From: Lachnospiraceae bacterium
GTDB lineage: Bacteria > Bacillota > Clostridia > Lachnospirales > Lachnospiraceae
Direction: 5' to 3'
Assembly (NCBI GenBank): GCA_015057425.1
Contig: SVEL01000008.1
Coordinates: 1 to 64,000, forward strand
Length of the DNA stretch: 64,000 bases
The notes below the pieces were generated by a model that saw only the letters and a list, made by a program, of their open reading frames with translations, had not been told where the DNA came from and made no database searches. Positions within the stretch are counted from its first letter, which is position 1, and the number at the start of each line of letters is the position of its first letter. Positions 25,740-34,188 of this stretch are shown piece by piece. The position numbers and the translations under genes are program-made.

Positions 25740-26975
25740 ATGGCAACTGAAAATTTAGAAAAGGGAACCTTGCAGATAAATGTAATAAACGAACAGAATG
25801 AGCCTGTAAGTGGTGCTCGCGTACAAATATTTATTACAGGGGGAACTAATGCGGAGATAGACAATTTTACGACAGATGCGTCAGGACAATCGGCTGTTCT
25901 TGAACTGGCGGCGCCGCCTAAAGAACTTAGTCTTGAAAAATTCAATGATATCCGTCCATATTCAGAATACACAGCTGTTGTAAATGCAGATGGATACGAA
26001 CAGAGTGATGTGGCAGGTATTGAGATTCTTGCAGGAACCAATTCAACAATAAATATACTTCTGCACCCTGTAACGCCTACTGCAAACTCAACAGATATAT
26101 TAATACCTGAGCATACTTTGTATGGAGATTATCCTCCTAAAATACCGGAGATTAGCATAAAACCCATAAATGCCGGTGGAGAAATTGTTTTAAGCAGGGT
26201 GGTTATACCGGAAACCATAATCGTACATGATGGTGTGCCGGGTGATACTACGGCAACGGATTATTATGTTCCGTATACAGATTATATAAAAAATGTAGCT
26301 TCCAGTGAAATATATGCCACATGGCCGGAAGCAACCATCAGAGCCAATGTGCTGGCAATTATGTCCTTTACGTTAAATAGGGTTTTTACCGAGTGGTATC
26401 GCGGGAAAGGATACAACTTTACCATTACTTCTTCTACGGCATATGACCAGAAATGGATATACGGAAGGAATATATATGATTCTATTTCAGTTATAGTTGA
26501 CGAAATGTTTGAAAATTATATTTCAAAGCCTGATGTAAAACAACCTATACTTACACAATATTGTGACGGAAGAAGAACAACCTGTCCGGGAGGGCTGTCG
26601 CAGTGGGGCTCATTGGATTTAGGCGAAAGCGGTTATACACCTATAGAAATCTTAAGAAAATACTATGGAGAGACGGTGTACATAAACACAGCGGAGCAAA
26701 TTGAGGGGATTCCGTCATCATGGCCGGGCTATAATTTGACAGAAGGCAGCCGTGGTGAGAAAGTTCGTCAGGTTCAGGAACAATTAGACAGGATTAGTAT
26801 GACATACAGCGCCATACCAAGAGTTGCAATAGACGGTATATATGGTACGGGAACTGCTGAAGCAGTGAGGAAATTCCAGGAAATATTTGGGCTTGGAGTA
26901 AGTGGTGTTATAGATTACAGAACGTGGTATAAAATATCACAAATATACGTAGGACTTACAAAAATAGCCGAATAA
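25740..26975 (+). CDS. SleC-like peptidoglycan-binding protein
   Basis: 411 residues. An N-terminal beta-sandwich (NEPVSGARVQIF, about 10-110) is followed by a SpoIID-like central part (YIKNVASSEIYATWPEATIRANVLAI, then QYCDGRRTTCPGGLSQWGS) and a C-terminal PG_binding_1 repeat (GSRGEKVRQVQEQL to VDGIYGTGTAEAVRKFQ, about 335-405). Related proteins are often labelled spore cortex-lytic. No signal peptide is visible. The start at 25740 lies just behind a terminator-like hairpin. Cell-wall remodelling is likely; a spore role is not shown. Confidence 0.75.
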   Translation: MATENLEKGTLQINVINEQNEPVSGARVQIFITGGTNAEIDNFTTDASGQSAVLELAAPPKELSLEKFNDIRPYSEYTAVVNADGYEQSDVAGIEILAGTNSTINILLHPVTPTANSTDILIPEHTLYGDYPPKIPEISIKPINAGGEIVLSRVVIPETIIVHDGVPGDTTATDYYVPYTDYIKNVASSEIYATWPEATIRANVLAIMSFTLNRVFTEWYRGKGYNFTITSSTAYDQKWIYGRNIYDSISVIVDEMFENYISKPDVKQPILTQYCDGRRTTCPGGLSQWGSLDLGESGYTPIEILRKYYGETVYINTAEQIEGIPSSWPGYNLTEGSRGEKVRQVQEQLDRISMTYSAIPRVAIDGIYGTGTAEAVRKFQEIFGLGVSGVIDYRTWYKISQIYVGLTKIAE

Positions 26976-26987
26976 TATCGGTTTACC

Positions 26988-27016
26988 TTGTGAAAAAAAG
27001 GAAAATGTGATATTAT
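26988..27016 (+). promoter_or_regulatory. Promoter of SleB-like gene
   Basis: TTGTGA (26988), 17 bases, TATTAT (27011-27016), extended -10 TG at 27008. A start near 27023 argues against the ATG at 27027. Confidence 0.6.
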
Positions 27017-27056
27017 AAAATAGAATATGTCTGCAAACAAAAGAAAGTTGGTAAAT

Positions 27057-28319
27057 ATGGATAAACATAAGCTTGTAGCCGTATTTTTTACAATTTGCAT
27101 GGGATTATTTGTAGCCGTGTCAGTACATGGCGGCAATAATAAACAGGAAGATATCAGCAACAGTATCGGTAATGTCCAGGACAACATTCAAATACAGGAA
27201 TCCATTCAGAAGGAAATGGAAGAAGAGCTTAAACGTCTTGAAGAATATAAAGACGATTTGGTTGAGTATATGAATGAATTAAACAAGACGTACCAAAAGG
27301 TTCAGGACGAAATAATCAGTCTTGATGTAAGAATTTCCGAGAAGAACGAGCAAATTAAGGAAATACAGGATACTCTTGATAAACAGAATATTGAACTTGA
27401 TGACCAATACAGAGATATGAAGTTAAGAATACAGTATCTTTATGAAAATGGTGAACTTGACTATGCAATGGCATTTTTGTCTTCAGGAAGTCTCAGCGAG
27501 ATTCTCAATAAGGTGGAATATATATCCAGCCTGGTTGAATACGACAGGCAGATGATGGATAAGTATATGGAAACCATTGCAACCATTGAGTTTATTATGG
27601 CAGATCTTGTTGAGGAACAGCTGGAGCTTGAATTGTTGAAAGAAGAACAGAACGTAAAGGCAGCAGAACTTATTGCACTTATGGATGAAGCTTCGGTAAA
27701 TATCAAGGATAAGTCAGAACAAATCAATCAGGCGGAAAGCGAAGCTCTGAAGAAAGAAGAAGAAATTCAGAGTATGTATGAATATCTGGAATACTTAGAA
27801 GAAATAGAATCAAGTATTATAGAACAGTCCATACAGGAGTCGATTTCCGAATCCATAAGGCAGTCAGAAGAAGAATCGTCAAGACTTGCAGCAGGAGAAA
27901 ATATAGAAGAAACTACTACTAAAAAGGTGGTTTCCGACTATGTTGTTCAGGAAGGTGACCTTGAAAAACTGGCAGCCCTTATTTACTGTGAGGCAAGTGT
28001 AGAGCCTTATGAAGGAAAACTGGCAGTTGGTACTGTTGTTATGAACAGAATTAAAAGCAGGTCATTTCCAAATACTTTGGATGGTGTGCTTACACAGCCA
28101 TATCAGTTTTCACCTGTTTCCGTAAGCGGAAGATACTACATTGTTCTTGCTAATAAGAAGTATTCAAAGTCTTGCATTAAGGCCGCGGAAGAAATATTAT
28201 ATGATGGAGTGAGAACAGGTAACTGGCACTTCTTCAGAACAGTTAAGTCAGCAATTAATACAGGAAAGATAGAGTCACATCCGGAAGGAGTAATTATAGG
28301 TGACCATTTCTTCTATTAG
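27057..28319 (+). CDS. Secreted coiled-coil cell-wall hydrolase (SleB domain)
   Basis: 420 residues. A signal peptide or anchor (about 4-25) is followed by a long coiled coil (about 30-250, rich in Glu/Lys/Gln, like the N-terminus of PcsB or CwlO) and a short ETTT linker. The C-terminal Hydrolase_2 (SleB) domain has IYCEAS with the catalytic Glu312. SleB-type enzymes are lytic transglycosylases. I place the start at 27057 because the upstream ATG at 27027 is too near the promoter. The coiled coil suggests control of activity by a partner at the membrane. A hairpin at 28351 follows. Confidence 0.82.
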   Translation: MDKHKLVAVFFTICMGLFVAVSVHGGNNKQEDISNSIGNVQDNIQIQESIQKEMEEELKRLEEYKDDLVEYMNELNKTYQKVQDEIISLDVRISEKNEQIKEIQDTLDKQNIELDDQYRDMKLRIQYLYENGELDYAMAFLSSGSLSEILNKVEYISSLVEYDRQMMDKYMETIATIEFIMADLVEEQLELELLKEEQNVKAAELIALMDEASVNIKDKSEQINQAESEALKKEEEIQSMYEYLEYLEEIESSIIEQSIQESISESIRQSEEESSRLAAGENIEETTTKKVVSDYVVQEGDLEKLAALIYCEASVEPYEGKLAVGTVVMNRIKSRSFPNTLDGVLTQPYQFSPVSVSGRYYIVLANKKYSKSCIKAAEEILYDGVRTGNWHFFRTVKSAINTGKIESHPEGVIIGDHFFY

Positions 28320-28350
28320 CATAAAAGCTAAAAATCAGGTAAAAATATCG

Positions 28351-28370
28351 AAGGGTGAGACATCACCCTT
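28351..28370 (+). terminator. Short terminator hairpin
   Basis: Perfect 8-bp stem AAGGGTGA/TCACCCTT with a GACA loop; only a weak T tail, so efficiency is uncertain. Confidence 0.5.
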
Positions 28371-28411
28371 TGAATTTACATATTATATACTTATTATGGA
28401 GGTACAAACAA

Positions 28412-29791
28412 ATGGAAAGAAAATTAGCATGGGAAAGCTACAAGGACAAGCAGATTAAAGAAATGGACAAGCTTGCAACGAGATATTGCAAGTTCCTTGA
28501 TAGAGGTAAAACAGAAAGAGAATGTGTAGATGTTATCGTAGAGATGGCTGAAGAAGCAGGATACAAGAATATTGATGATGTCATCAAATCAAACGGTAAG
28601 CTTAAAGCCGGTGATAAGGTATATAGCGTATGGATGAAGAAATCAGTTGCTATGTTTAATATCGGTAAGAAATCACTTGAAGACGGTATGAATATTCTCG
28701 GTGCTCATATTGATTCACCAAGAATAGACGTAAAACAGAATCCGCTTTACGAAGATGGCGGTTTTGCTTATTTTGATACACATTATTATGGCGGAATTAA
28801 GAAGTACCAGTGGGTAGCCCTTCCGCTTGCAATTCACGGCGTAGTAGTTAAGAAGAACGGCGAAGTTGTAAACATCAATATTGGTGAGGATGAGAAAGAT
28901 CCTGTATTCTGTATTACAGATTTGCTTATTCACCTTGCATATGAACAGCTTGATAAGAAAGCGTCAAAGGTAATAGAAGGTGAACAGCTTGATATTCTCA
29001 TCGGCAGCAGACCGCTTAAGGATACTGATAAAGATGCGGTTAAAGCCAATGTACTTAAACTTTTAAAGGATAAATACGATATCGAAGAAGAAGATTTCCT
29101 TTCATCAGAACTTGAAATCGTACCGGCAGGTAAAGCAAGAATGGCAGGTCTTGATTCAAGTATGGTTATGGGTTATGGTCAGGATGACAGAGTATGTGCA
29201 TTTACATCTCTTGAAGCTATGATTGAAGCAGAAACACCTGAAAAGACAACATGCTGTATCCTTGTAGACAAGGAAGAAATCGGTAGTGTAGGTGCAACAG
29301 GTATGCGTTCAAGATTCTTTGAAAATGCAGTTGCGGAAATTATGGACAGAACAGGTTCTTACAGTGAACTTAAGCTTAGAAGATGCCTTGCAAATTCAAA
29401 GATGCTTTCATCAGATGTAAGCGCAGCGTATGATCCTGCATTTGCATCAGCATTTGAAAAGAAAAATGCTGCATTCTTCGGCAAAGGAATGGTATTTAAT
29501 AAGTTTACAGGTTCAGGCGGAAAGTCAGGCTCAAATGATGCTAATGCTGAATATATGGCACAGATTAGAGACATAATGGATAAGAATAAGATTGCTTATC
29601 AGACAGCTGAACTTGGTAAAGTTGATTTAGGTGGCGGCGGAACTATCGCCTACATCCTTGCACTTTACGGAATGGAAGTTATTGACTGTGGTGTTGCAGT
29701 GCTTAATATGCATGCTCCTTGGGAAATTACAAGCAAAGCAGATATTTACGAAGTTAAAAAGGGTTATGTTGCATTCCTTTTAAATGCATAA
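28412..29791 (+). CDS. M18 family aspartyl-type aminopeptidase
   Basis: 459-residue di-zinc aminopeptidase of family M18, which trims acidic residues from peptide N-termini in the cytoplasm. Metal-site blocks are in order: GAHIDSPR (His99, Asp101), GQDDRV, DKEEIGS, SSDVSAA and the late NMHAPWE. The ATG at 28412 follows GGAGG at 9 bases; the longer frame upstream runs through the previous terminator. It stands alone, with a weak link to the next gene 51 bases on. Confidence 0.9.
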   Translation: MERKLAWESYKDKQIKEMDKLATRYCKFLDRGKTERECVDVIVEMAEEAGYKNIDDVIKSNGKLKAGDKVYSVWMKKSVAMFNIGKKSLEDGMNILGAHIDSPRIDVKQNPLYEDGGFAYFDTHYYGGIKKYQWVALPLAIHGVVVKKNGEVVNINIGEDEKDPVFCITDLLIHLAYEQLDKKASKVIEGEQLDILIGSRPLKDTDKDAVKANVLKLLKDKYDIEEEDFLSSELEIVPAGKARMAGLDSSMVMGYGQDDRVCAFTSLEAMIEAETPEKTTCCILVDKEEIGSVGATGMRSRFFENAVAEIMDRTGSYSELKLRRCLANSKMLSSDVSAAYDPAFASAFEKKNAAFFGKGMVFNKFTGSGGKSGSNDANAEYMAQIRDIMDKNKIAYQTAELGKVDLGGGGTIAYILALYGMEVIDCGVAVLNMHAPWEITSKADIYEVKKGYVAFLLNA

Positions 29792-29842
29792 GATATCATA
29801 TACGGCAGTTTATGCGTAGAAATTATAGGAAGGAATAATCAT

Positions 29843-31069
29843 ATGAATAAGACAGAGGTAACAGAAAAGCTTCAGAAATATGGTCAGGAGCATTTGTTAA
29901 AGTATTATGATGAGCTTACAGAAACTGAGCAGCAGGATTTTTTAAATCAGGTAAGTCTTTTGGATTTGGATGTAATAGAAAAGTGTAAGTCAGGCAACGG
30001 AGAAAATGCGAAAGGCGTTATTACACCGCTGGCTGCTATGGAATTGGATGAAATTGCAGCCAATAAAGATTCATTTACAAACACAGGCATTAATGCTATT
30101 AAAGCAGGTAAAGTAGGCGCAGTGCTTCTTGCAGGTGGAATGGGTACAAGACTTGGCTCTGATGACCCTAAAGGTATGTACAATATCGGTCTTACTAAGG
30201 ACGTATTCATTTTTGAAAGAATAGTTAGAAATCTTCTTGATGTAGTTGAAGAGACAGATACCTGGATTCATTTGTTTGTTATGACAAGTGATAAGAATCA
30301 CGAAAAGACGACAAAATTCTTTGCAGAAAAGAATTATTTCGGATATAATCCGGAGTATGTAACATTTTTTATGCAGGAAATGGCACCTGCCACTGATTAT
30401 AATGGCAAGATTTATCTTGAAGAAAAAGGGAAAATATCAATGTCTCCAAACGGCAATGGTGGCTGGTATTCATCCATGAAGAAATGGAATGTTACGGACA
30501 TAATTGAAAAGGCAGGCATTGAATGGTTAAATGTATTTGCAGTAGACAATGTTCTTCAGAGAATGGCAGACCCATGTTTTGTAGGTGCAACTATTGAAAG
30601 AAATTGTGCTGTAGGTGCAAAGGTTGTAAGAAAAGCAGCTCCTGATGAAAAGGTTGGTGTTATGTGTCTTGAAGATGGCAGACCATCTATCGTAGAGTAT
30701 TATGAACTTACAGATGAACTTATGAATGCTAAGGATGATAAAGGTAATCCGGCGTATAATTTCGGTGTAATATTGAACTACCTGTTCAATGTATCAAAAC
30801 TCAATGAAATATTGGGTAAAAATATGCCGTTACATATAGTGGAAAAGAAAATTCCATACCTTGATGAAGAAGGCAATGCAGTTAAACCTGAAAGTCCAAA
30901 CGGATATAAGTATGAAACACTTGTACTTGATATGATTCATCTTATGGATTCATGCCTTCCGTACGAAGTAGTAAGAAATAAAGAATTCGCACCGATTAAA
31001 AACAAGACGGGTATTGATTCTGTCGAAAGTGCAAGAGAACTTCTTAAAGAAAACGGTGTTGAATTATAG
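29843..31069 (+). CDS. UDP-sugar pyrophosphorylase (UAP1/UDPGP family)
   Basis: 408 residues of the eukaryote-like UDPGP family: the nucleotide-binding loop LAGGMGTRLG at 96-105, FMQEMAPA, and SPNGNGGWY in the sugar-binding region. The enzyme should join UTP to a hexose-1-phosphate or GlcNAc-1-phosphate, giving the UDP-sugar. It is unrelated to GalU/GlmU, which are the usual bacterial enzymes. A strong GGAAGGAAT site precedes the ATG. argS follows after 13 bases, so the two genes are probably in one transcript. The exact sugar is not readable. Confidence 0.82.
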   Translation: MNKTEVTEKLQKYGQEHLLKYYDELTETEQQDFLNQVSLLDLDVIEKCKSGNGENAKGVITPLAAMELDEIAANKDSFTNTGINAIKAGKVGAVLLAGGMGTRLGSDDPKGMYNIGLTKDVFIFERIVRNLLDVVEETDTWIHLFVMTSDKNHEKTTKFFAEKNYFGYNPEYVTFFMQEMAPATDYNGKIYLEEKGKISMSPNGNGGWYSSMKKWNVTDIIEKAGIEWLNVFAVDNVLQRMADPCFVGATIERNCAVGAKVVRKAAPDEKVGVMCLEDGRPSIVEYYELTDELMNAKDDKGNPAYNFGVILNYLFNVSKLNEILGKNMPLHIVEKKIPYLDEEGNAVKPESPNGYKYETLVLDMIHLMDSCLPYEVVRNKEFAPIKNKTGIDSVESARELLKENGVEL

Positions 31070-31082
31070 AAAGGAAAGTCCA

Positions 31083-32855
31083 ATGAAAACAGTACTTGAA
31101 TTACTTACGGAGCAGTTTGAAGCAGCATTTGAACAGTGCGGATACGATAAAAAATATGCAAAGGTAACATTGTCAAACCGTCCTGATTTATGTGAATATC
31201 AGTGTAACGGTGCTATGGCAGCAGTTAAAGAGTATAAAAAAGCTCCTATTATGATAGCGACTGACGTAGTTGAAAAGCTTAAGGATAATGATGTTTTTGA
31301 AGAGATAACAGCAGTAAATCCCGGCTTTATCAATATGAAGGTCAGTGGAAAATTCATATCAGATTTCGTTAATGCAATGAGTCTCGATGAAAATCTTGGC
31401 GTGGAAAAGAATAATCCTGCCAAGACAATTATAATTGATTACGGTGGAGCCAATGTAGCAAAGCCCCTTCATGTAGGTCACTTAAGACCGGCGGTAATAG
31501 GTGAATCAATTAAGAGATTATGCAGATTTGCAGGTGACAAGGTTATCGGTGACGTTCACCTTGGAGACTGGGGTATGCCTATAGGTCTTATTATTGAACA
31601 GCTTAGAGATGAACAGCCTGAACTTGTATATTTTGATGAAAGCTATACAGGTGAATATCCGGCTGAACCACCTTTTGACATTACAGAACTTGAAAGAATT
31701 TATCCATTTGCAAGTAAGCGCTCAAAGGAAGATGCAGAATTTAAGGAAAGAGCACATCAGGCTACACTTAAGCTTCAGGAAGGTCTTCCTGCTTTCAGAG
31801 CAATCTGGGAACATATTATGAAGGTTTCGGTAACAGACCTTAAGAAGAATTATGGAAATCTTAACGTGGATTTTGACCTTTGGTATGGAGAAAGTACAGC
31901 AGACCCGCTTATTAAACCAATGGTTGATGATATGATAGAAAAAGGCTTTGCTTACGAAAGCCAGGGTGCAATGGTTGTAGATGTTAAGGAAGAAACAGAT
32001 ACAAAGGAATACCCACCATGTATAGTAAGAAAGTCAGATGGTGCGGCTCTTTATGCTACATCAGACCTTGCTACAATTATACAGCGTGTAAGGGATTATG
32101 ATCCGGACCTTATGGTTTATATAACAGACAAGCGTCAGGAAATGCACTTTGACCAGGTGTTCAGAGTGGCACGCAAGGTGGGACTTGTAAGTGAGAAAAA
32201 TAAGCTTACATTCCACGGTAATGGTACTATGAACGGTAAAGACGGAAAGCCGTTTAAAACAAGAGATGGCGGTGTTATGCGTCTTGAAATGCTTCTTAAG
32301 GATATATCTGATGCCGTATATGAAAAGATTATGGAAAATCGTTCGGTAGAAGAGGAAGAAGCAAGAAAGACAGCTAAGATAGTAGGTCTTGCAGCCCTTA
32401 AATATGGTGATTTATCAAACCAGATTGGAAAAGATTATATATTTGATATAGAAAGATTTATATCCTTTGAGGGAAATACAGGTCCGTATATTCTTTATAC
32501 TATCGTGCGTATTAAGTCAATTCTTGCAAAATACGCAGAGCTTGGTAAAGATGCAAAGGCGATTAATCCACAGGTGAACAGTATACAAACAGCTTCTGAA
32601 AAGGCACTTATGATAGAACTTTCAAAGTTTAATGAGATGATAAAGAATGCCTATGAAGAACTTGCACCACATAAAGTATGTTCATATATTTTCAATCTTT
32701 CAGACGCATTTAATACATTCTATCATGATAACAGAATTATGGCAGAAGAAGATGAAAAGAAACAGGCAGGATATATAAATCTGCTTGAAACAACAAAGAA
32801 AACACTTGAGAAATCAATAGATATCTTAGGATTCGAAGCACCGGAACGGATGTGA
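31083..32855 (+). CDS. argS: Arginyl-tRNA synthetase
   Basis: Class I synthetase of 590 residues. The N-terminal Add1 domain is followed by the HIGH-like HVGH at 130-133 in ANVAKPLHVGHLR, the ArgS block GNGTMNGKDGKPFKTR in place of KMSKS, and a C-terminal DALR anticodon-binding domain ending in the usual FEAPERM. The ATG at 31083 has AAAGGAAAG just upstream; the longer frame overlaps the preceding gene. A GC-rich insert and strong hairpin follow at once. Confidence 0.96.
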   Translation: MKTVLELLTEQFEAAFEQCGYDKKYAKVTLSNRPDLCEYQCNGAMAAVKEYKKAPIMIATDVVEKLKDNDVFEEITAVNPGFINMKVSGKFISDFVNAMSLDENLGVEKNNPAKTIIIDYGGANVAKPLHVGHLRPAVIGESIKRLCRFAGDKVIGDVHLGDWGMPIGLIIEQLRDEQPELVYFDESYTGEYPAEPPFDITELERIYPFASKRSKEDAEFKERAHQATLKLQEGLPAFRAIWEHIMKVSVTDLKKNYGNLNVDFDLWYGESTADPLIKPMVDDMIEKGFAYESQGAMVVDVKEETDTKEYPPCIVRKSDGAALYATSDLATIIQRVRDYDPDLMVYITDKRQEMHFDQVFRVARKVGLVSEKNKLTFHGNGTMNGKDGKPFKTRDGGVMRLEMLLKDISDAVYEKIMENRSVEEEEARKTAKIVGLAALKYGDLSNQIGKDYIFDIERFISFEGNTGPYILYTIVRIKSILAKYAELGKDAKAINPQVNSIQTASEKALMIELSKFNEMIKNAYEELAPHKVCSYIFNLSDAFNTFYHDNRIMAEEDEKKQAGYINLLETTKKTLEKSIDILGFEAPERM

Positions 32856-33030
32856 GCGAGCACGAGCCATGCACAGTGACACAAAAATGCCTATGGGAGC
32901 TTGCTCGCACATAGGCATTTTTTGTGTTGCTGTATACGGCGACGCCGTACATGAGGATGGAGCCCGAAGGGCGGAATCCGAATGGCATGGCGAGTTGGCA
33001 AATGCGAAGCATGGCGAGAAAGGTAAGATA
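32856..33030 (+). repeat. GC-rich palindromic insert after argS
   Basis: About 175 bases clearly richer in G and C than any other spacer here. It carries a terminator hairpin (32881-32924), the inverted repeat TACGGCG/CGCCGTA (32935-32949), a GCCC-GAA-GGGC hairpin, and twice the phrase GCATGGCGAG. The frame is open into the next gene, but the composition is non-coding. It looks like a small palindromic repeat element. Confidence 0.5.
32881..32925 (+). terminator. Strong terminator after argS
   Basis: 13- to 15-bp stem with ATGCCTATG/CATAGGCAT core and long A and T flanks; the loop contains GCTTGCTCGCA. Confidence 0.85.
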
Positions 33031-33036
33031 ATTATC

Positions 33037-33687
33037 ATGTATGATTTAGTTTTATTTGATTTGGACGGTACACTGGTCAATACAATTAAAGGGCTTGTGG
33101 CAGCAGTCAATCATTCACTAAGTAAATACGGTCTTAAAACAAGGACTGAACAGGAGGTTCAATCCTTTGTTGGCAACGGCATAAGAAAGCTTATAGAGCG
33201 AAGTGTGCCTGAAGGAACATCAACGGACATTACAGATAAAGTGTTTGGTGAATTTAAGAGTTATTACGTTGAACATTGTCTTGACAACCTGGAAGAATAT
33301 CCGGGGATAAAGGAACTTGTTAAGGAATTATATGAAAAGTCGGTTCCTATGGCAGTTGTTACAAACAAAAATGATGCAGCCGCAAAGAAGATAATCAAAC
33401 AATTTTTTGGTGATAAGATTTCAGTCGTAATCGGTGCTCACGAAAATATTCCAAAGAAGCCGGCACCTGATATGGTAAATATGGCATTTGATGAAATTAA
33501 TAGAAGAGGGATAACTTTTAAAAACCCTGTATTTGTAGGTGACTCAGAGGTGGATATTCAGACTGCTTTAAATAGTGGAATGAGTTATATATCTGTAAGC
33601 TATGGCTTTAAGACAAGAGAGTTCTTAGAACAGGCAGGAGCGAAGACGATAGCAGAAGATGCAGAAGAATTGAAAAGGATTTTATAG
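33037..33687 (+). CDS. HAD-family phosphatase (phosphoglycolate phosphatase-like)
   Basis: 216-residue HAD hydrolase with a small helical cap. Motif I is FDLDGTLVNT (Asp8 nucleophile, Asp10), motif II VVTNKND, and the motif IV region GDSEVDIQTA. Similar to Gph/PpaX enzymes that remove phosphate from phosphoglycolate or pyrophosphate; the true substrate is open. The ATG at 33037 follows AAAGGTAAG. The frame extends upstream to 32869, but that part is the GC-rich insert and should not be counted as protein. Confidence 0.85.
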   Translation: MYDLVLFDLDGTLVNTIKGLVAAVNHSLSKYGLKTRTEQEVQSFVGNGIRKLIERSVPEGTSTDITDKVFGEFKSYYVEHCLDNLEEYPGIKELVKELYEKSVPMAVVTNKNDAAAKKIIKQFFGDKISVVIGAHENIPKKPAPDMVNMAFDEINRRGITFKNPVFVGDSEVDIQTALNSGMSYISVSYGFKTREFLEQAGAKTIAEDAEELKRIL

Positions 33688-33698
33688 AGATTTATAAT

Positions 33699-33728
33699 GG
33701 GCTTCACGAAAAATGGAAGTCCTTTTTT
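33699..33728 (+). terminator. Terminator
   Basis: 7-bp stem GGGCTTC/GAAGTCC (one G-U) followed by six T. Confidence 0.75.
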
Positions 33729-33749
33729 ATATAAAATATATATTATATG

Positions 33750-33778
33750 TTGCAATATTACAAACAATATGTTATAAT
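33750..33778 (+). promoter_or_regulatory. Promoter upstream of small-protein gene
   Basis: TTGCAA (33750), 17 bases, TATAAT (33773-33778), extended -10 TG. A 160-base AT-rich leader would follow; it contains the shared element at 33868-33884. Confidence 0.6.
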
Positions 33779-33867
33779 GAACTTGACAGTTAGATAAACA
33801 TCGATAGTTCTAATTTATTCTAATATCTATTAATAATCTAATACAATCCATAATTTAAAGTGACAAT

Positions 33868-33884
33868 TTAATAAGAGTTTACAC
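33868..33884 (+). promoter_or_regulatory. Shared promoter element TTAATAAGASTTTACAC
   Basis: 16 of 17 bases match the copies at 58516-58532 and 59030-59046 (minus). At the minus-strand copy the TTTACA forms the -35 of a 17-base-spaced promoter. Here the fit to a -10 (AATAAT at about 33901) is weaker. Confidence 0.5.
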
Positions 33885-33945
33885 TAAAAAATGAATCCTT
33901 AATAATATAAATATATTATTTTATATTGAAAGGATGTGTGAGGGG

Positions 33946-34128
33946 ATGTGTGAAGAAATAATGACAAAGGAAGAAATGATAAATGTGCTTATTGAACAAT
34001 ATGCAAACCTGCAACGAATCAAGCGGGCAGAGAAGGCTGAAAACGAAGAATTGGATTATCAGATAAGAGTAACGAAAGCAAGACTGGAAGCTTTTGGAGT
34101 ACTTACAGAAAATCTTGATATTAATTAA
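33946..34128 (+). CDS. Small helical protein, paralogue of 58551-58739
   Basis: 60 residues starting MCEEIMTKEEMIN, predicted all-helical, no signal peptide. It lines up end to end with the 62-residue protein at 58551-58739: both share EEMIN/DEMIN, the NL-RIK stretch, ELDYQI, and a C-terminal LGV/FGV-T-N. No function is known. Its size and helical hairpin pattern recall Spo0E-type regulators, but the SQELD motif is missing. ATG 33946 is chosen because it matches the paralogue's start. The shared upstream element lies 62 bases before it. Confidence 0.65.
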   Translation: MCEEIMTKEEMINVLIEQYANLQRIKRAEKAENEELDYQIRVTKARLEAFGVLTENLDIN

Positions 34129-34148
34129 TATGACATAACGATGTGTTA

Positions 34149-34181
34149 AAAAGCTCCCATACTTAAATGTATAGGAGCTTT
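34149..34181. terminator. Bidirectional terminator
   Basis: AAAGCTCC/GGAGCTTT stem with further pairing inside (CATAC/GTAT); A and T flanks serve both convergent genes. Confidence 0.75.
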
Positions 34182-34188
34182 GAATTGC

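Noticed and set aside
32869-33036. N-terminal extension of the HAD phosphatase
   Set aside because: This stretch is the terminator and GC-rich insert; a proper ribosome site precedes the ATG at 33037 and the family starts there.
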